NCBI RefSeq assembly: GCF_017592555.1
Contig: NZ_JAGFNS010000026.1
Location: forward strand, 67,765 to 131,764
Source: Actinoplanes flavus
GTDB lineage: Bacteria; Actinomycetota; Actinomycetes; Mycobacteriales; Micromonosporaceae
Length of the DNA: 64,000 bases
Reading direction: 5' to 3'
The position numbers were made by a program, and so were the translations under genes. Shown here piece by piece: positions 26,203-35,599 of this stretch. The notes beneath the pieces are model-generated. The model was not told where the DNA came from, ran no database searches, and saw nothing but the letters and a program-made list of their open reading frames with translations. The stretch's first letter is position 1, and every line of letters begins with the position of its first letter.

Positions 26203-27219
26203 TTACCCGGCCGGGTCCGCTGTCACACCGCCGGGCGCCCGCTGGGCGGGGATCTCCGGTTCGGCGTCGGGTTCCCAGCGGTCCTCCAGGGCGGGCCGGC
26301 TGACCCCGACCCGGCGGGCCTCCAACTGGGCGGCGAAGGCGAGGCCGAGGAAGAGGGCGATGCCGGTCAGGTTCGCCCACAGCAGCAGCGCCATGATCGC
26401 GGTGAGCGGCCCGTACGTCGCCCCGAACCCGTCGCTGACCCGGATGTACCCGGCCAGCAGCAGGCTCGCCAGCCACCAGAGCACGGTCGACACGACGGCG
26501 CCGAACAGCAGCCAGGACAGGGCCGGCTGGTTACGCCGGACCGAGTGCCGGAAGAGCAGGCCGACCGCGAAGACGATGAGCGCCAGGCTGAGCGGCCAGC
26601 GGATCACGTCCCAGGCCAGCCGGGGGCCGGGTGCCAGCCCGAAATGTCGTTCCGCCGATTCGCCGGCCGCCCGCCCGGCGACCAGCAGCAGGAAGCCGAA
26701 GAGCGCGGGCAGCCCGGCGACCAGCGCCAGGATCGCGGCCCGCAGGTACTTGCCCAGCGCCGGCCGGTCGCGTTCCACCCCGTAGATGCGGTTGGCGCCC
26801 CGCTCGATCTGGGCCATGGCGCTGGTCAGCGCGAACAGGCCGGTGATCATGCCGAGGGCCAGTGCCAGCTCGCCGGCCTCCTCGGTGCGCTCGTCGTCCA
26901 TCAGCAGGTCCTTGACCAGCGGTTCGCTGGCGCCGGGGGTGAGGGCGATGACGGTGTCGGCGACCACCTGACCGCCGTCCTCGACGCCGAGGTCGGTGGC
27001 GAGCCCGGAGAGGGCGATCAGGAACGGCACGATGGCGAGGCAGAGCTGGAAGGCGAACGCCCGGGAGTGGCTGAACCCGTCGCCGTACCGGAACCGGACG
27101 AACGCGTCGTGCAGCAGCGGCCAGCGGCCATAGTGCCGCAGGGCCAGGAACGCGTCGTCGGCCGACAGCTTGTCGCCCGGCATCATCCGGGTCTCGGGTA
27201 CGGGTTCGGTGCTGCTCAA
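26203..27219 (-). CDS. YihY/BrkB-family membrane protein
   Basis: A 338-residue integral membrane protein with about six helices. It has the YihY family pattern: RAFAFQLCLAIVPFLIALSG near the start, GANRIYGVERDRP in the middle and YGPLTAIMALLLWANLTGIALFLG near the end. The family was once called ribonuclease BN in error; its real function is unknown, possibly transport. The start is TTG 27219, which overlaps the lipid-kinase stop (TTGA) and has GGAGGAG nine bases upstream. Acidic C-terminal tail. Confidence 0.88.
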   Translation of the reverse strand: MSSTEPVPETRMMPGDKLSADDAFLALRHYGRWPLLHDAFVRFRYGDGFSHSRAFAFQLCLAIVPFLIALSGLATDLGVEDGGQVVADTVIALTPGASEPLVKDLLMDDERTEEAGELALALGMITGLFALTSAMAQIERGANRIYGVERDRPALGKYLRAAILALVAGLPALFGFLLLVAGRAAGESAERHFGLAPGPRLAWDVIRWPLSLALIVFAVGLLFRHSVRRNQPALSWLLFGAVVSTVLWWLASLLLAGYIRVSDGFGATYGPLTAIMALLLWANLTGIALFLGLAFAAQLEARRVGVSRPALEDRWEPDAEPEIPAQRAPGGVTADPAG

Positions 27220-28187
27220 GCCTTCTCCTCCGCCGCTTCCCGCACCGGTTCGGCGCGGCGCGCGGCCGCACTGGCGTCGTACGCCAGGTCCGGGTCGGCG
27301 TCGGGCTGCGGCACACAGAGCAGCAGCGCCTTCGGCCGGACGTGGATCTTCATGACCTTGCCGGGTGCGATGGTGTCACCGTCGAGCTGGCGGGCCCGTG
27401 CCCGGTTGCTGTAGATCTCCACGCGCTGTGCGGTATAGGTCTCCATGAGCGGCACCCGCTCCCGCCGGCTGAGCACCGCCCAGGCAAGCGCCGCCCAGTG
27501 GGCCAGATTGGTGGGGCTGAGGATGGCCACGTTGAGCCGGCCGTCGTCCGGTTCGGCCTTGCTGAGCAGGCGCACCCCGCCCTGGAGCCGGCCCACGTTG
27601 CCGACGATCACGGCGGCCGGCCGGCGCGGCATGGGCGGGCCCCCGTCGAGCCGGATCCGGACCCGCATCGGCCGGTCCAGCAGATGCTTGGCGGCACCGC
27701 CGAGGTACGCCAGCCAGCCGATCCGCTTCTTCGCCTTCTCCGAGGTGTCCTCGAGCATCTGGGCGTCGAAGCCCATCCCGGCCATCACCACGAAGCACCG
27801 GTCGTCGATGGCGCCGACGTCGATGCGGCGCCGGCCGCCCTCGAGCGCCACCTCCAGCCCGGTGGCCGGATCGTTGCCCAGCCCCAGGTTGGCGGCGAGC
27901 AGGTTGCCGGTGCCGGCGGGCAGCACGGCCAGGGCCACGCCGGTGCCGGCCAGCGCGGTGACCACCGCGGTGACGGTGCCGTCGCCGCCGCACGCGAAGA
28001 CCAGCTCGGCGCCGTCGGCGACGGCGCGTCTCGCCTGGCCGCGGCCGGGGTCCTCGGGAGTCGTCTCGTACCAGGTCGGTTGCGGCCAGCCGGCCCGGCG
28101 CAGCCCCTCGTGGAGGGTGCGCCGAAGGTGATCGGGATCGGCCACCTTGGTGGGGTTCACCACGACCGCTGAGCGGGGTCCAGTCAC
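27216..28187 (-). CDS. Diacylglycerol/lipid kinase family protein
   Basis: A 323-residue soluble kinase of the DagK/YegS type. The nucleotide-binding motif GGDGT is at 67-71 and PAGTGN at 90-95. The second domain contains MAGMGFDAQML and SKAEPDDGRLNVAIL. It transfers phosphate from ATP to a lipid hydroxyl, probably diacylglycerol or a related lipid. It is the first gene of the operon dagK-yihY-PAP2-EEP, each gene overlapping or within 33 bases of the next. GTG 28187 is the start; the operon promoter must lie in 28188-28264, shared with the divergent DUF1990 gene. Confidence 0.9.
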   Translation of the reverse strand: MTGPRSAVVVNPTKVADPDHLRRTLHEGLRRAGWPQPTWYETTPEDPGRGQARRAVADGAELVFACGGDGTVTAVVTALAGTGVALAVLPAGTGNLLAANLGLGNDPATGLEVALEGGRRRIDVGAIDDRCFVVMAGMGFDAQMLEDTSEKAKKRIGWLAYLGGAAKHLLDRPMRVRIRLDGGPPMPRRPAAVIVGNVGRLQGGVRLLSKAEPDDGRLNVAILSPTNLAHWAALAWAVLSRRERVPLMETYTAQRVEIYSNRARARQLDGDTIAPGKVMKIHVRPKALLLCVPQPDADPDLAYDASAAARRAEPVREAAEEKA

Positions 28188-28264
28188 GTCGCTCAGTGTG
28201 CCGGAGTCATGTCACGGCGGCGACTCGACGGCCGCTCCCGGGCGAGGAAGGGCACACTGCACGG

Positions 28265-28765
28265 GTGACCGAACTGACCTACCCGCATGTCGGGTTCACC
28301 CGGACCGGGCACCTGCCGTCCGGCTACCACCATCTGCGCTACCGCACCCGGATCGGGACCGGGGAGGAGGTGCTGCGCCGGGCCGGTGAGGCGATCCTCA
28401 CCTTCCGCATGCACCGGGCCATCGGGACGCGGATCACGGCGGACGCGGACCGGGCCGCCACCGGTGTCCTGCTGACCGTCGGGATCGGGCCGCTGCGGGC
28501 GCCGTGCGAGGTGGTCTGGACGGTCGAGGAGAGCGATCGGATCGGGTTCGCCTACGGCACCCGGCCCGGGCATCCGGCGACCGGCGAGGAGGCGTTCCTG
28601 GCCGAACGCGACGAGCAGGACCGGGTGTGGTTCACGGTCACCGCGTTCTCCCGTCCGGCGGGCACGTTCATGCGGCTGGCCGGACCGTTCGCGGTGGGAT
28701 TCCAGCACGCCTACGCGCGGCTGTGCGGCTGGGCGGTGCGCCGCCTGGGTACCGTAGGGCGGTGA
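28265..28765 (+). CDS. DUF1990 family protein
   Basis: A 166-residue soluble protein matching DUF1990: YPHVGFTRTGHLPSGYHHLRYRTRIGTG at the start and FSRPAGTFMRLAGPFAVGFQHAYARLC at the end. Members occur in actinobacteria and plants and have no established activity. GTG 28265 is the start. Its stop overlaps the GTG of the MBL-fold gene, and that gene in turn overlaps the DedA gene, so the three are one operon. Confidence 0.85.
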   Translation: MTELTYPHVGFTRTGHLPSGYHHLRYRTRIGTGEEVLRRAGEAILTFRMHRAIGTRITADADRAATGVLLTVGIGPLRAPCEVVWTVEESDRIGFAYGTRPGHPATGEEAFLAERDEQDRVWFTVTAFSRPAGTFMRLAGPFAVGFQHAYARLCGWAVRRLGTVGR

Positions 28766-29538
28766 GCACGACCGAGGTCACCTGGTGGGGGCACAGCACG
28801 GTGTGGCTCGCGGATTCCGGCACGACGCTGCTGACCGATCCGGTGCTCACCGGCCGTCTCGCCCACCTGCGGCGGATGGCCGGCCCGTCGCCGCGACTGC
28901 CCGGCACGCCGGACGCGGTCCTGCTCTCCCACCTGCACGCCGATCACTTCCACGTCGGGTCGCTCCGCGCCGTACCGGGAAAGCCGCTCCTGATCGTGCC
29001 CCGCGGAGCCGCCGCCTTCACGGCGAGGGTGATGGGCACCGAGGCCGGGGATCGATGTGTCGAGCTGGCGCCCGGTGAGGCGACCGTGGTCGGCGGCGTG
29101 CGGATCCGGGCCGTGCCGGCGCGGCACGACGGCGGCCGCGGCCCGTGGTCGAGGGACCGGGCGATCGCGATCGGTTTCGTCGTGGAGGGCGCCGCGCGGA
29201 CGTGGTTCGCGGGCGACACCGGCCTGTTCGACGGGATGCACGAGCTGGGCCCGCTGGATCTGGCGCTGATCCCGGTCGGCGGCTGGGGTCCCACCCTGGG
29301 TTCGCACGGGCATCTGGACGCGTCCGACGGCGCCGAGGCGCTGCGCCGGGTGAAGGCGTCGTGGGCGGTGCCGGTGCACTACGGCACGCTGTGGCCGATC
29401 GGGATGGGCCGGGTGCGGCGGCACATGTTCGACCGGCCGGGCGAGAGGTTCGCCGAGCACGCCGCCCGGGTGGCGCCGGAGAGCCGGGTCCGGGTGCTGG
29501 CCCACGGCGAGCGGTTCAGCCTGGAGCCGGCCGCGTGA
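28762..29538 (+). CDS. MBL-fold metal-dependent hydrolase (NAPE-PLD/UlaG-like)
   Basis: A 258-residue metallo-beta-lactamase-fold hydrolase. The metal site begins WWGHSTVWL and LLSHLHADHFHVGSL (HxHxDH), with further ligands in PARHDGG, FAGDTGLF and VHYGTLWP. The arrangement is that of UlaG and N-acyl-phosphatidylethanolamine phospholipase D rather than of antibiotic-degrading enzymes. It is flanked by membrane-lipid genes, so a lipid substrate is possible, but this is inference. GTG 28762 overlaps the DUF1990 stop. Confidence 0.88.
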   Translation: MSTTEVTWWGHSTVWLADSGTTLLTDPVLTGRLAHLRRMAGPSPRLPGTPDAVLLSHLHADHFHVGSLRAVPGKPLLIVPRGAAAFTARVMGTEAGDRCVELAPGEATVVGGVRIRAVPARHDGGRGPWSRDRAIAIGFVVEGAARTWFAGDTGLFDGMHELGPLDLALIPVGGWGPTLGSHGHLDASDGAEALRRVKASWAVPVHYGTLWPIGMGRVRRHMFDRPGERFAEHAARVAPESRVRVLAHGERFSLEPAA

Positions 29539-30125
29539 TCGACACGCTGGGAGCGCTCGGCTGGCTGTTCCTGGTGGTGGCGTTCGGGGCGATCGTGCCG
29601 GTGGTGCCGACCGGGGCGGCGGTCAGCAGCGCCGCGGCGTACGCGTTGCACGAGCACCCGTACGCCATCGGTCTGGTGGTCGCGACCGGCGCGGCCGGCG
29701 CCTACACCGGCGACCTGGTGATGTACGCGATGTGCCGGTACGGCGGCGAGCAGCTGGCCCGCCGCCTGCACTGGCTCAACGACGAGGAGCGGCTCACCGC
29801 GGTCCGGGCCCGGTTGCAGCGCCGGCAGGTCACGGTGCTGCTGGTGTCCCGGCTGATCCCGGGCGGGCGGGTGCCGGTGCTGCTGGCGGCCGCCTTCGCC
29901 GGGGTGTCGTGGCGCACCTTCGTGATCGCCAACATGCCGGCCTGCGTGCTGTGGTCGCTGGTCTACACGACGATCGGGCTGCTCGGGGCGTCGATCTTCC
30001 CCGAGCCGTGGCAGGGTGTGCTGGCCGCGATCGTGGTGATCCTGGTGGTGAACCAGTCGATCACCTGGATCTCGCGGTGGTGGGAGCGGCGGGCGGCGCG
30101 CGCTAGTACTTCAAGTACGTCCTAG
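29535..30125 (+). CDS. DedA-family membrane protein
   Basis: A 196-residue membrane protein with four or five helices and the DedA/SNARE-associated signature: GAYTGDLVMYAMCRYGGEQLARR, RRQVTVLLVSRLIPGGRVPVLLAAAFAGVSW. DedA proteins are thought to flip undecaprenyl phosphate or phospholipids across the membrane. GTG 29535 overlaps the MBL-fold stop. The 3' end overlaps the convergent serine-hydrolase gene by 23 bases. Confidence 0.87.
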   Translation: MIDTLGALGWLFLVVAFGAIVPVVPTGAAVSSAAAYALHEHPYAIGLVVATGAAGAYTGDLVMYAMCRYGGEQLARRLHWLNDEERLTAVRARLQRRQVTVLLVSRLIPGGRVPVLLAAAFAGVSWRTFVIANMPACVLWSLVYTTIGLLGASIFPEPWQGVLAAIVVILVVNQSITWISRWWERRAARASTSSTS

Positions 30126-31017
30126 TCATCTTGCCGACCTTCTCGACCAGCGCCATCCCGCCGTTCATGGTCTTGTTGGTGTGCGACAGCACGGCGATCG
30201 ACACGTCGGTCTCGTCCCCGGTGACCTGGCCGACGGTGTTGATGATCCACAGGTTGCTCTCGGTGGAGCGCTGGAGCCAGCCGTTCTTGACGGTGGCCTC
30301 CTCGCCGGTCCTGGCCACCGCGGGCACGCCCCAGTCCTGGTCCGGGGCGACGGTGCTCATCAGCTTGTGCGCGTAGGCGCGGGACGCCTCGGACAGCTCG
30401 CTCTCGTCGTCGACCAGCTGGTCCAGCAGTTTCACCTGGTCCTTGACGGTGGTCCGGGTGAGGCCCCAGGAGCTGTTGACCTTGGTCTGGGTGAGGCCGA
30501 GACGCTTGTTGCAGGCGGTCAGCCCGGTGTACCGCCCGATCTTGCCGAACAGCGAGGTGGTGGACGCGTTGTCGCTGTACCGGATCATCTTGTCGGCCAG
30601 GGACTTCTCGCTGCTGGTCAGCTTGCGGCCGTCGTCCTGGGCGGTGAGCAGCAGGCAGGCGAGCACCTGCACCTTCACGACGCTGGCGGTCTCGTACTTC
30701 TCGTCGCCGCGGTAGGCGTACGTCTGGCCGGTCTTGCGGTCGAAGACGGCGACCGAGAATTCCGGTTTGCCGGACGCGTACGTCTTGAGGGCCGCGTCGA
30801 GCGCTTTGACCCGCTTGGCTCGTTCGATGGCGGCCAGTTCCTCGGGGGTGGGGCCGGTCGGCGTGGGCGACGCCTTCGGGGCGTCCTGGAACGAGCCGGC
30901 GAGCGGGCCGGTCCCGCCGCCCTCGCCGTCGCCCAGCATGCCCTTCGCCACCAGGACGGATCCCCCCAGAATGCCGGCGGCGGCCACCATCAGAATCAGA
31001 TTTCGGGTACGTCGCAC
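30103..31017 (-). CDS. Secreted or anchored serine hydrolase, class A beta-lactamase/PBP-like
   Basis: A 304-residue protein with one N-terminal membrane helix (LILMVAAAGILGGSVLVA) and a linker rich in Pro and Thr. The catalytic domain has an SxxK motif (ASVVK), an SDN motif (YSDNAS) and a KxG motif (VKNGW). These are the three motifs of penicillin-recognising enzymes. It may hydrolyse beta-lactams or act on peptidoglycan; the KNG in place of KTG and the missing clear omega-loop ExxLN make a resistance role less certain. GTG 31017 is the start. Confidence 0.83.
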   Translation of the reverse strand: MRRTRNLILMVAAAGILGGSVLVAKGMLGDGEGGGTGPLAGSFQDAPKASPTPTGPTPEELAAIERAKRVKALDAALKTYASGKPEFSVAVFDRKTGQTYAYRGDEKYETASVVKVQVLACLLLTAQDDGRKLTSSEKSLADKMIRYSDNASTTSLFGKIGRYTGLTACNKRLGLTQTKVNSSWGLTRTTVKDQVKLLDQLVDDESELSEASRAYAHKLMSTVAPDQDWGVPAVARTGEEATVKNGWLQRSTESNLWIINTVGQVTGDETDVSIAVLSHTNKTMNGGMALVEKVGKMTRTYLKY

Positions 31018-31151
31018 CCATGCATACTGCCGTGCCGGTGCCCTCCATGGCTCACCGGAATCCTGTGGATTCCCGACTTTCGACGCTCGGCTGCCATACC
31101 GGCACGGTCCGTCACCATTCGGCGGGTGCGCCCGCGGCGCACAATGGAGAC

Positions 31152-31865
31152 ATGGCCTCTCTCGTGTCCTCCGCTCTCCAGGCGACCGTGGCAGCCGCCG
31201 GCAAAGTGATCGAGACGGCGGCGACGGCCGCGACCATTCCGGTGCGGGCGATCGGGCTGATCGGCCAGGCCGAGCTGCTGGTCAACCGGATGACCCTGGC
31301 CGTCGCCCAGGCCGAGGACCTGATCAAGCGGGTGACCGCGGTGGCCGCCGCGGCCGAGCGGACGGTGGCCGAGGTGCGGGCCCTCACCACCGCGGCGACC
31401 CTGGCCGTGGAGGAGGCGGCGACGGTCGCGACCACCGCCGATGACCTGATCCGGCGGGCGTCGGTGACCGCCGAGGCGGCCGGCGTGGTGGTCGGCGACG
31501 CGGCCACCGCCCTGGGCGAGGTCACCGCCATCGCGGCCCGGGCGAAGAGCGTCGCGGGCGAGGTCGAGGTGCTCGTCGGCGACTACTCCCCCACGCTGCG
31601 TGACGCCGCCCCGCTGGCCGCCCATTTCGTCGCCGAGCTCACGCCGGACGAGGTGACCGCCGCGATCCGGATGGTCGACGAGCTGCCGGCCCTCCAGCGG
31701 CACCTGGTCCAGGACGTGATGCCGCTGCTCGGCAAGCTCGACCAGGTCGGGCCGGACCTGCACAAGCTGCTCGAGGTGACCGAGGACCTGCACCTCGCCA
31801 TCGCCGGGCTGCCCGGTCTCAAGATGCTGCGCCGCCGCGGCGAGGAGAAGACCCACGACGCCTGA
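31152..31865 (+). CDS. Ala-rich helical protein of unknown function
   Basis: A 237-residue protein, nearly all alpha-helical, with long Ala/Val/Glu-rich coiled-coil-like stretches (residues 30-150) and a C-terminal block DELPALQRHLVQDVMPLLGKLDQVGPDLHKLLEVTEDL. It starts at ATG 31152. Related actinobacterial proteins are often misnamed as RuBisCO large subunit; nothing here supports that. The regular helical pattern suggests a scaffolding or membrane-surface role (the first 40 residues are amphipathic), but no function can be assigned. Confidence 0.7.
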   Translation: MASLVSSALQATVAAAGKVIETAATAATIPVRAIGLIGQAELLVNRMTLAVAQAEDLIKRVTAVAAAAERTVAEVRALTTAATLAVEEAATVATTADDLIRRASVTAEAAGVVVGDAATALGEVTAIAARAKSVAGEVEVLVGDYSPTLRDAAPLAAHFVAELTPDEVTAAIRMVDELPALQRHLVQDVMPLLGKLDQVGPDLHKLLEVTEDLHLAIAGLPGLKMLRRRGEEKTHDA

Positions 31866-31873
31866 CGACAGGT

Positions 31874-33022
<1,149 letters not shown>

Positions 33023-33044
33023 CCATGGATTGTGATACACGACA

Positions 33045-33074
33045 CCCGCCCCCGATCAAGTGATCGGAGGCGGG
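33045..33074 (-). terminator. Terminator of the protease gene
   Basis: An imperfect 14-bp stem, CCCGCC-C-CCGATCA with TGATCGG-A-GGCGGG, lies between the end of the S1 protease (33136) and the start of the P450. The single internal mismatch is flanked by strong GC pairs. Confidence 0.65.
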
Positions 33075-33135
33075 CGCCCGTTCCGGCCCGGCTCTGTTCG
33101 GAGAGCGAACGGTCGCTTCACGCCGGGCCGTGGGA

Positions 33136-34176
33136 TCAGAAGACCGAGACCCCGTACGCGCTGAGGGCCTCGACCACCGGCTGGAAGTAGGTGACGCCGC
33201 CGCTGGTGCAGTTGCCGCTACCGCCCGAGGTCAGGCCGTGCGCGGTGGTGCCGGAGTAGAGCGAGCCGCCGCTGTCACCGGGCTGCGCGCACACGGTGGT
33301 GCGGATCAGGCCGGAGACCGAGCCCTCGGCGTAGTTCACCGTGCTGTTGAGCGCGGTGACCCGGCCGGAGCGGGTGCCGGTGGTGGAGCCACGGCGGTAG
33401 ACGGTGGCACCGACCGCCGGGGTGGCGGCCGAGGTGATGTCGACCGAGGTGCCGACGCCGCCGGTCTTGGTGATGCTCGTGTTGGTGTAGCGGACGATGC
33501 CGTAGTCGTTGCCGGGGAAGCTGCTGCCGGCGGTGGTGCCGAGCGTCACCGAGCCGTTGTTCCAGGACGACGTGCCGCGGGTGCAGTGACCGGCGGTGAG
33601 GAAGTAGTACGTGCCGGCGCTGTTGCGCACGTTGAAGCCGAGCGAGCAGCGGCCGCCGCCGGAGTAGATGGCGTCGCCACCGGAGATCTTGATGGTCATC
33701 TTGCCCGGGACGGACTCGATGCGGGCCGCGTCACCGAGCTTGGCGACGGTGGCCTGGACGGCGGCCAGCTTGGCGCCGGTGACCGTCTCGTCGACGCTGA
33801 CCACGACCTGGTTGCTGACCGGGTCGATGGCGAACGCCGTACCGGGGGTCTTGAGGTTGACCTTGAGGTTCTCGTCGGCGGCCGCCAGGGTGGCGCCGCT
33901 GCGGGCCACGTAGCGCGCGGTGGCGCCGGCCGCGGTCACCTCGGCGGCGGTCGCCGCGTCGGTCACGTTGACCACGATCTTGCCGGAGGCGTCGATGTAT
34001 GAGCCGGCGTCGCGGGCGCCCAGTCGGGCGTCGAGGCCGCTCGCGAGGGCGGAGGGGGCGAAGGACGGGTCACCGGTGACCGGGGCGGCCGTCGCGGGTG
34101 AGGCGGCGAGTCCACTGGCGACGAGGATGCCCGCGGCGAGGCCGACGATCGGCCGGCGCAGCTTGGGGTTGAGCAC
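33136..34176 (-). CDS. Secreted S1-family (streptogrisin-like) serine protease with propeptide
   Basis: A 346-residue precursor. A signal peptide ending near ATAAP is followed by a ~140-residue propeptide (including NVTDAATAAEVTAAGATARYV and VVVSVDETVTGAKL) and a chymotrypsin-fold protease. The catalytic triad reads His in LTAGHC, Asp in NDYGIVR and Ser in GDSGGS, with four Cys for two disulfides. These are the hallmarks of streptogrisin/alpha-lytic enzymes, whose propeptide is a folding chaperone. GTG 34176 has GGGAGGA just upstream. Likely secreted for protein degradation. The AT-rich upstream region at 34230-34260 holds its promoter. Confidence 0.93.
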   Translation of the reverse strand: MLNPKLRRPIVGLAAGILVASGLAASPATAAPVTGDPSFAPSALASGLDARLGARDAGSYIDASGKIVVNVTDAATAAEVTAAGATARYVARSGATLAAADENLKVNLKTPGTAFAIDPVSNQVVVSVDETVTGAKLAAVQATVAKLGDAARIESVPGKMTIKISGGDAIYSGGGRCSLGFNVRNSAGTYYFLTAGHCTRGTSSWNNGSVTLGTTAGSSFPGNDYGIVRYTNTSITKTGGVGTSVDITSAATPAVGATVYRRGSTTGTRSGRVTALNSTVNYAEGSVSGLIRTTVCAQPGDSGGSLYSGTTAHGLTSGGSGNCTSGGVTYFQPVVEALSAYGVSVF

Positions 34177-34395
34177 GGTTCCTCCCTGGGGGAACGGGGG
34201 TGGCACGCCGGTCCGGCGCGCCCGTGCTCGCAAGTATTTAAATCGATCTATCTAATTGCAAGATGTGTGAACGATCACCGATTGCCGGTCAACGGCACTC
34301 TGAGCAGGCGAAACGATGGCGTCATACCGTGGGCCTATAACCCTTTCGGGATGAACGCCGCTGACCGGCACGGCACCTACATCGACACACGGGCG

Positions 34396-34920
34396 TCACC
34401 CGTGGTCGACGACGGTGATCCCGGCGTCGTCGGCGAGGCGGTAGCCCAGGCCGTACACCGTGGTGATCAGCTCCGGGTCGTCGAGCTTGGTGCGCAGCCG
34501 GCTGACGTGCACGTCGACCGTGCGGTTGGTGGTGTGCCGGTGACCCCAGACGTGGGTCAGCAACTGGGCGCGGCTGAACACCTGACGGGGGTGCCGGGCC
34601 AGGAAGAGCAGCAGGTCGTACTCCAGGCGGCTGAGCTCGAGCGGACGGGCGCCACGGAACGCGGTACGGGCGAGCGGGTCGAGCCGGATCCCACCGGCGG
34701 GCGCGGTGACGGACTCGCCCACCTCCACGGCGGCGGCCGCGTGCACCAGCTCGCGCAGCGCGGCGAGCACCCGCTCCCGGCCGCCGGCGCCGCCCGCGAT
34801 GCTGATCGTCACGGTCACCGGCTCGTCGGCGCCGGCCTCCGGCGGCGGGTCGGGCACCGGGCGGAGCAGGACCGGGCGGGAGTACGTCGTGTGCGGGTGT
34901 GCGACGGCGAGAGCTGACAT
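34396..34920 (-). CDS. Orphan OmpR/PhoB-type winged-helix regulator lacking a receiver domain
   Basis: A 174-residue protein. Residues ~75-165 form a PhoB-type winged helix: LELSRLEYDLLLFLARHPRQVFSRAQLLTHVWG and RTVDVHVSRLRTKL...ITTVYGLGYRL. The N-terminal ~70 residues are too short and wrong in sequence for a phospho-receiver and contain no conserved Asp, so it is not a standard two-component regulator. ATG 34920 has GGAGACAG upstream (GAGAAGGAG). No kinase adjoins it. A palindrome at 34984 may be its own operator. Confidence 0.85.
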   Translation of the reverse strand: MSALAVAHPHTTYSRPVLLRPVPDPPPEAGADEPVTVTISIAGGAGGRERVLAALRELVHAAAAVEVGESVTAPAGGIRLDPLARTAFRGARPLELSRLEYDLLLFLARHPRQVFSRAQLLTHVWGHRHTTNRTVDVHVSRLRTKLDDPELITTVYGLGYRLADDAGITVVDHG

Positions 34921-34983
34921 GACTGTCTCCTTCTCAGGGGGAGCACCTCGCGATTGCGGGTGGCGCTCCGCAAGGATACATTT

Positions 34984-35000
34984 CCTATCTGTTAGATAGG
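34984..35000. promoter_or_regulatory. Palindrome upstream of the orphan regulator
   Basis: CCTATCT-GTT-AGATAGG is a perfect 7-bp inverted repeat 64 bases upstream of the regulator's start. A similar half (CTATCTAATTG) sits at 34248-34258, upstream of the protease gene. Autoregulation and control of the protease by the orphan regulator are conceivable. Confidence 0.45.
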
Positions 35001-35112
35001 CATCCGGGCAAGCAGTGTCGGGCGTCATATTCGCGATGGTGAAAATTCCCTACTATTTCTCTAGGATATGTGGGGAGCTTGTACAGGCCAGATTCGAGAG
35101 AGGTGCACCGAC

Positions 35113-35595
35113 ATGGCGGGAATCGTGGTGATCTCCGGCAACCCCCGGGCCGGGTCCCGGACATCCACATTGGCCATCACGGTCGGCCAGGCGATCGCCG
35201 GTCAGCTCGGGTCACCCGAGCCGCACGTGATCGAGGTCGGCTCGCTCGGCGCCGGCCTGCTCACCCCCGGTGACGAGGCGACCGCGGCCGCGCTCGCGGT
35301 GATCACCGAGGCGAACCTCCTGGTCGTCGCCACACCCACCTACAAGGGCAGCTACACCGGCGTGCTCAAGGTGCTGCTCGACCGGCTGCCGGCACAGGCG
35401 CTGGCCGGAAAACTGAGCGTCCCGGTGGTCACCGCGGGCGTCGCGCCGCAGGCCGCCGCGGCCGAGGCGATCCTGCGACAGCTGCTGGTCGAGCTCGGCG
35501 CCATCGTGGTCCGGCCGGGCCTGCCGGTGCTGGAGGCCGACCTGGCCGAGTCCGCCGTGATCGCTCAGAAGTACGCGGCCGCGCTGGACTGGTGA
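35113..35595 (+). CDS. NADPH-dependent FMN reductase
   Basis: A 160-residue flavodoxin-fold reductase. SGNPRAGSRTSTLA near the N-terminus binds FMN phosphate and TPTYKGSYTGVLKVLLDRLP is the family's second signature. Members reduce FMN or quinones with NAD(P)H and often feed flavin-dependent monooxygenases (as MsuE/SsuE do). ATG 35113 is preceded by GAGAGAGG. Which partner it serves is unclear: no sulfonate monooxygenase is nearby. Confidence 0.88.
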   Translation: MAGIVVISGNPRAGSRTSTLAITVGQAIAGQLGSPEPHVIEVGSLGAGLLTPGDEATAAALAVITEANLLVVATPTYKGSYTGVLKVLLDRLPAQALAGKLSVPVVTAGVAPQAAAAEAILRQLLVELGAIVVRPGLPVLEADLAESAVIAQKYAAALDW

Positions 35596-35599
35596 CCGG

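Noticed and set aside
24721..27414. Very long plus-strand open frame (897 codons) opposite the PAP2 and YihY genes
   Set aside because: It is a shadow of GC-biased genes: composition is dominated by Gly, Gln, Arg and His, and the minus-strand frames carry complete enzyme motifs.
30103..31017. Bona fide class A beta-lactamase resistance gene
   Set aside because: The SxxK and SDN motifs are present, but the KTG position reads KNG and I could not find the omega-loop Glu motif, so a cell-wall role is equally likely.
31152..31865. RuBisCO large subunit annotation sometimes given to such proteins
   Set aside because: The protein is a short Ala-rich helical chain and has none of the RuBisCO active-site motifs.
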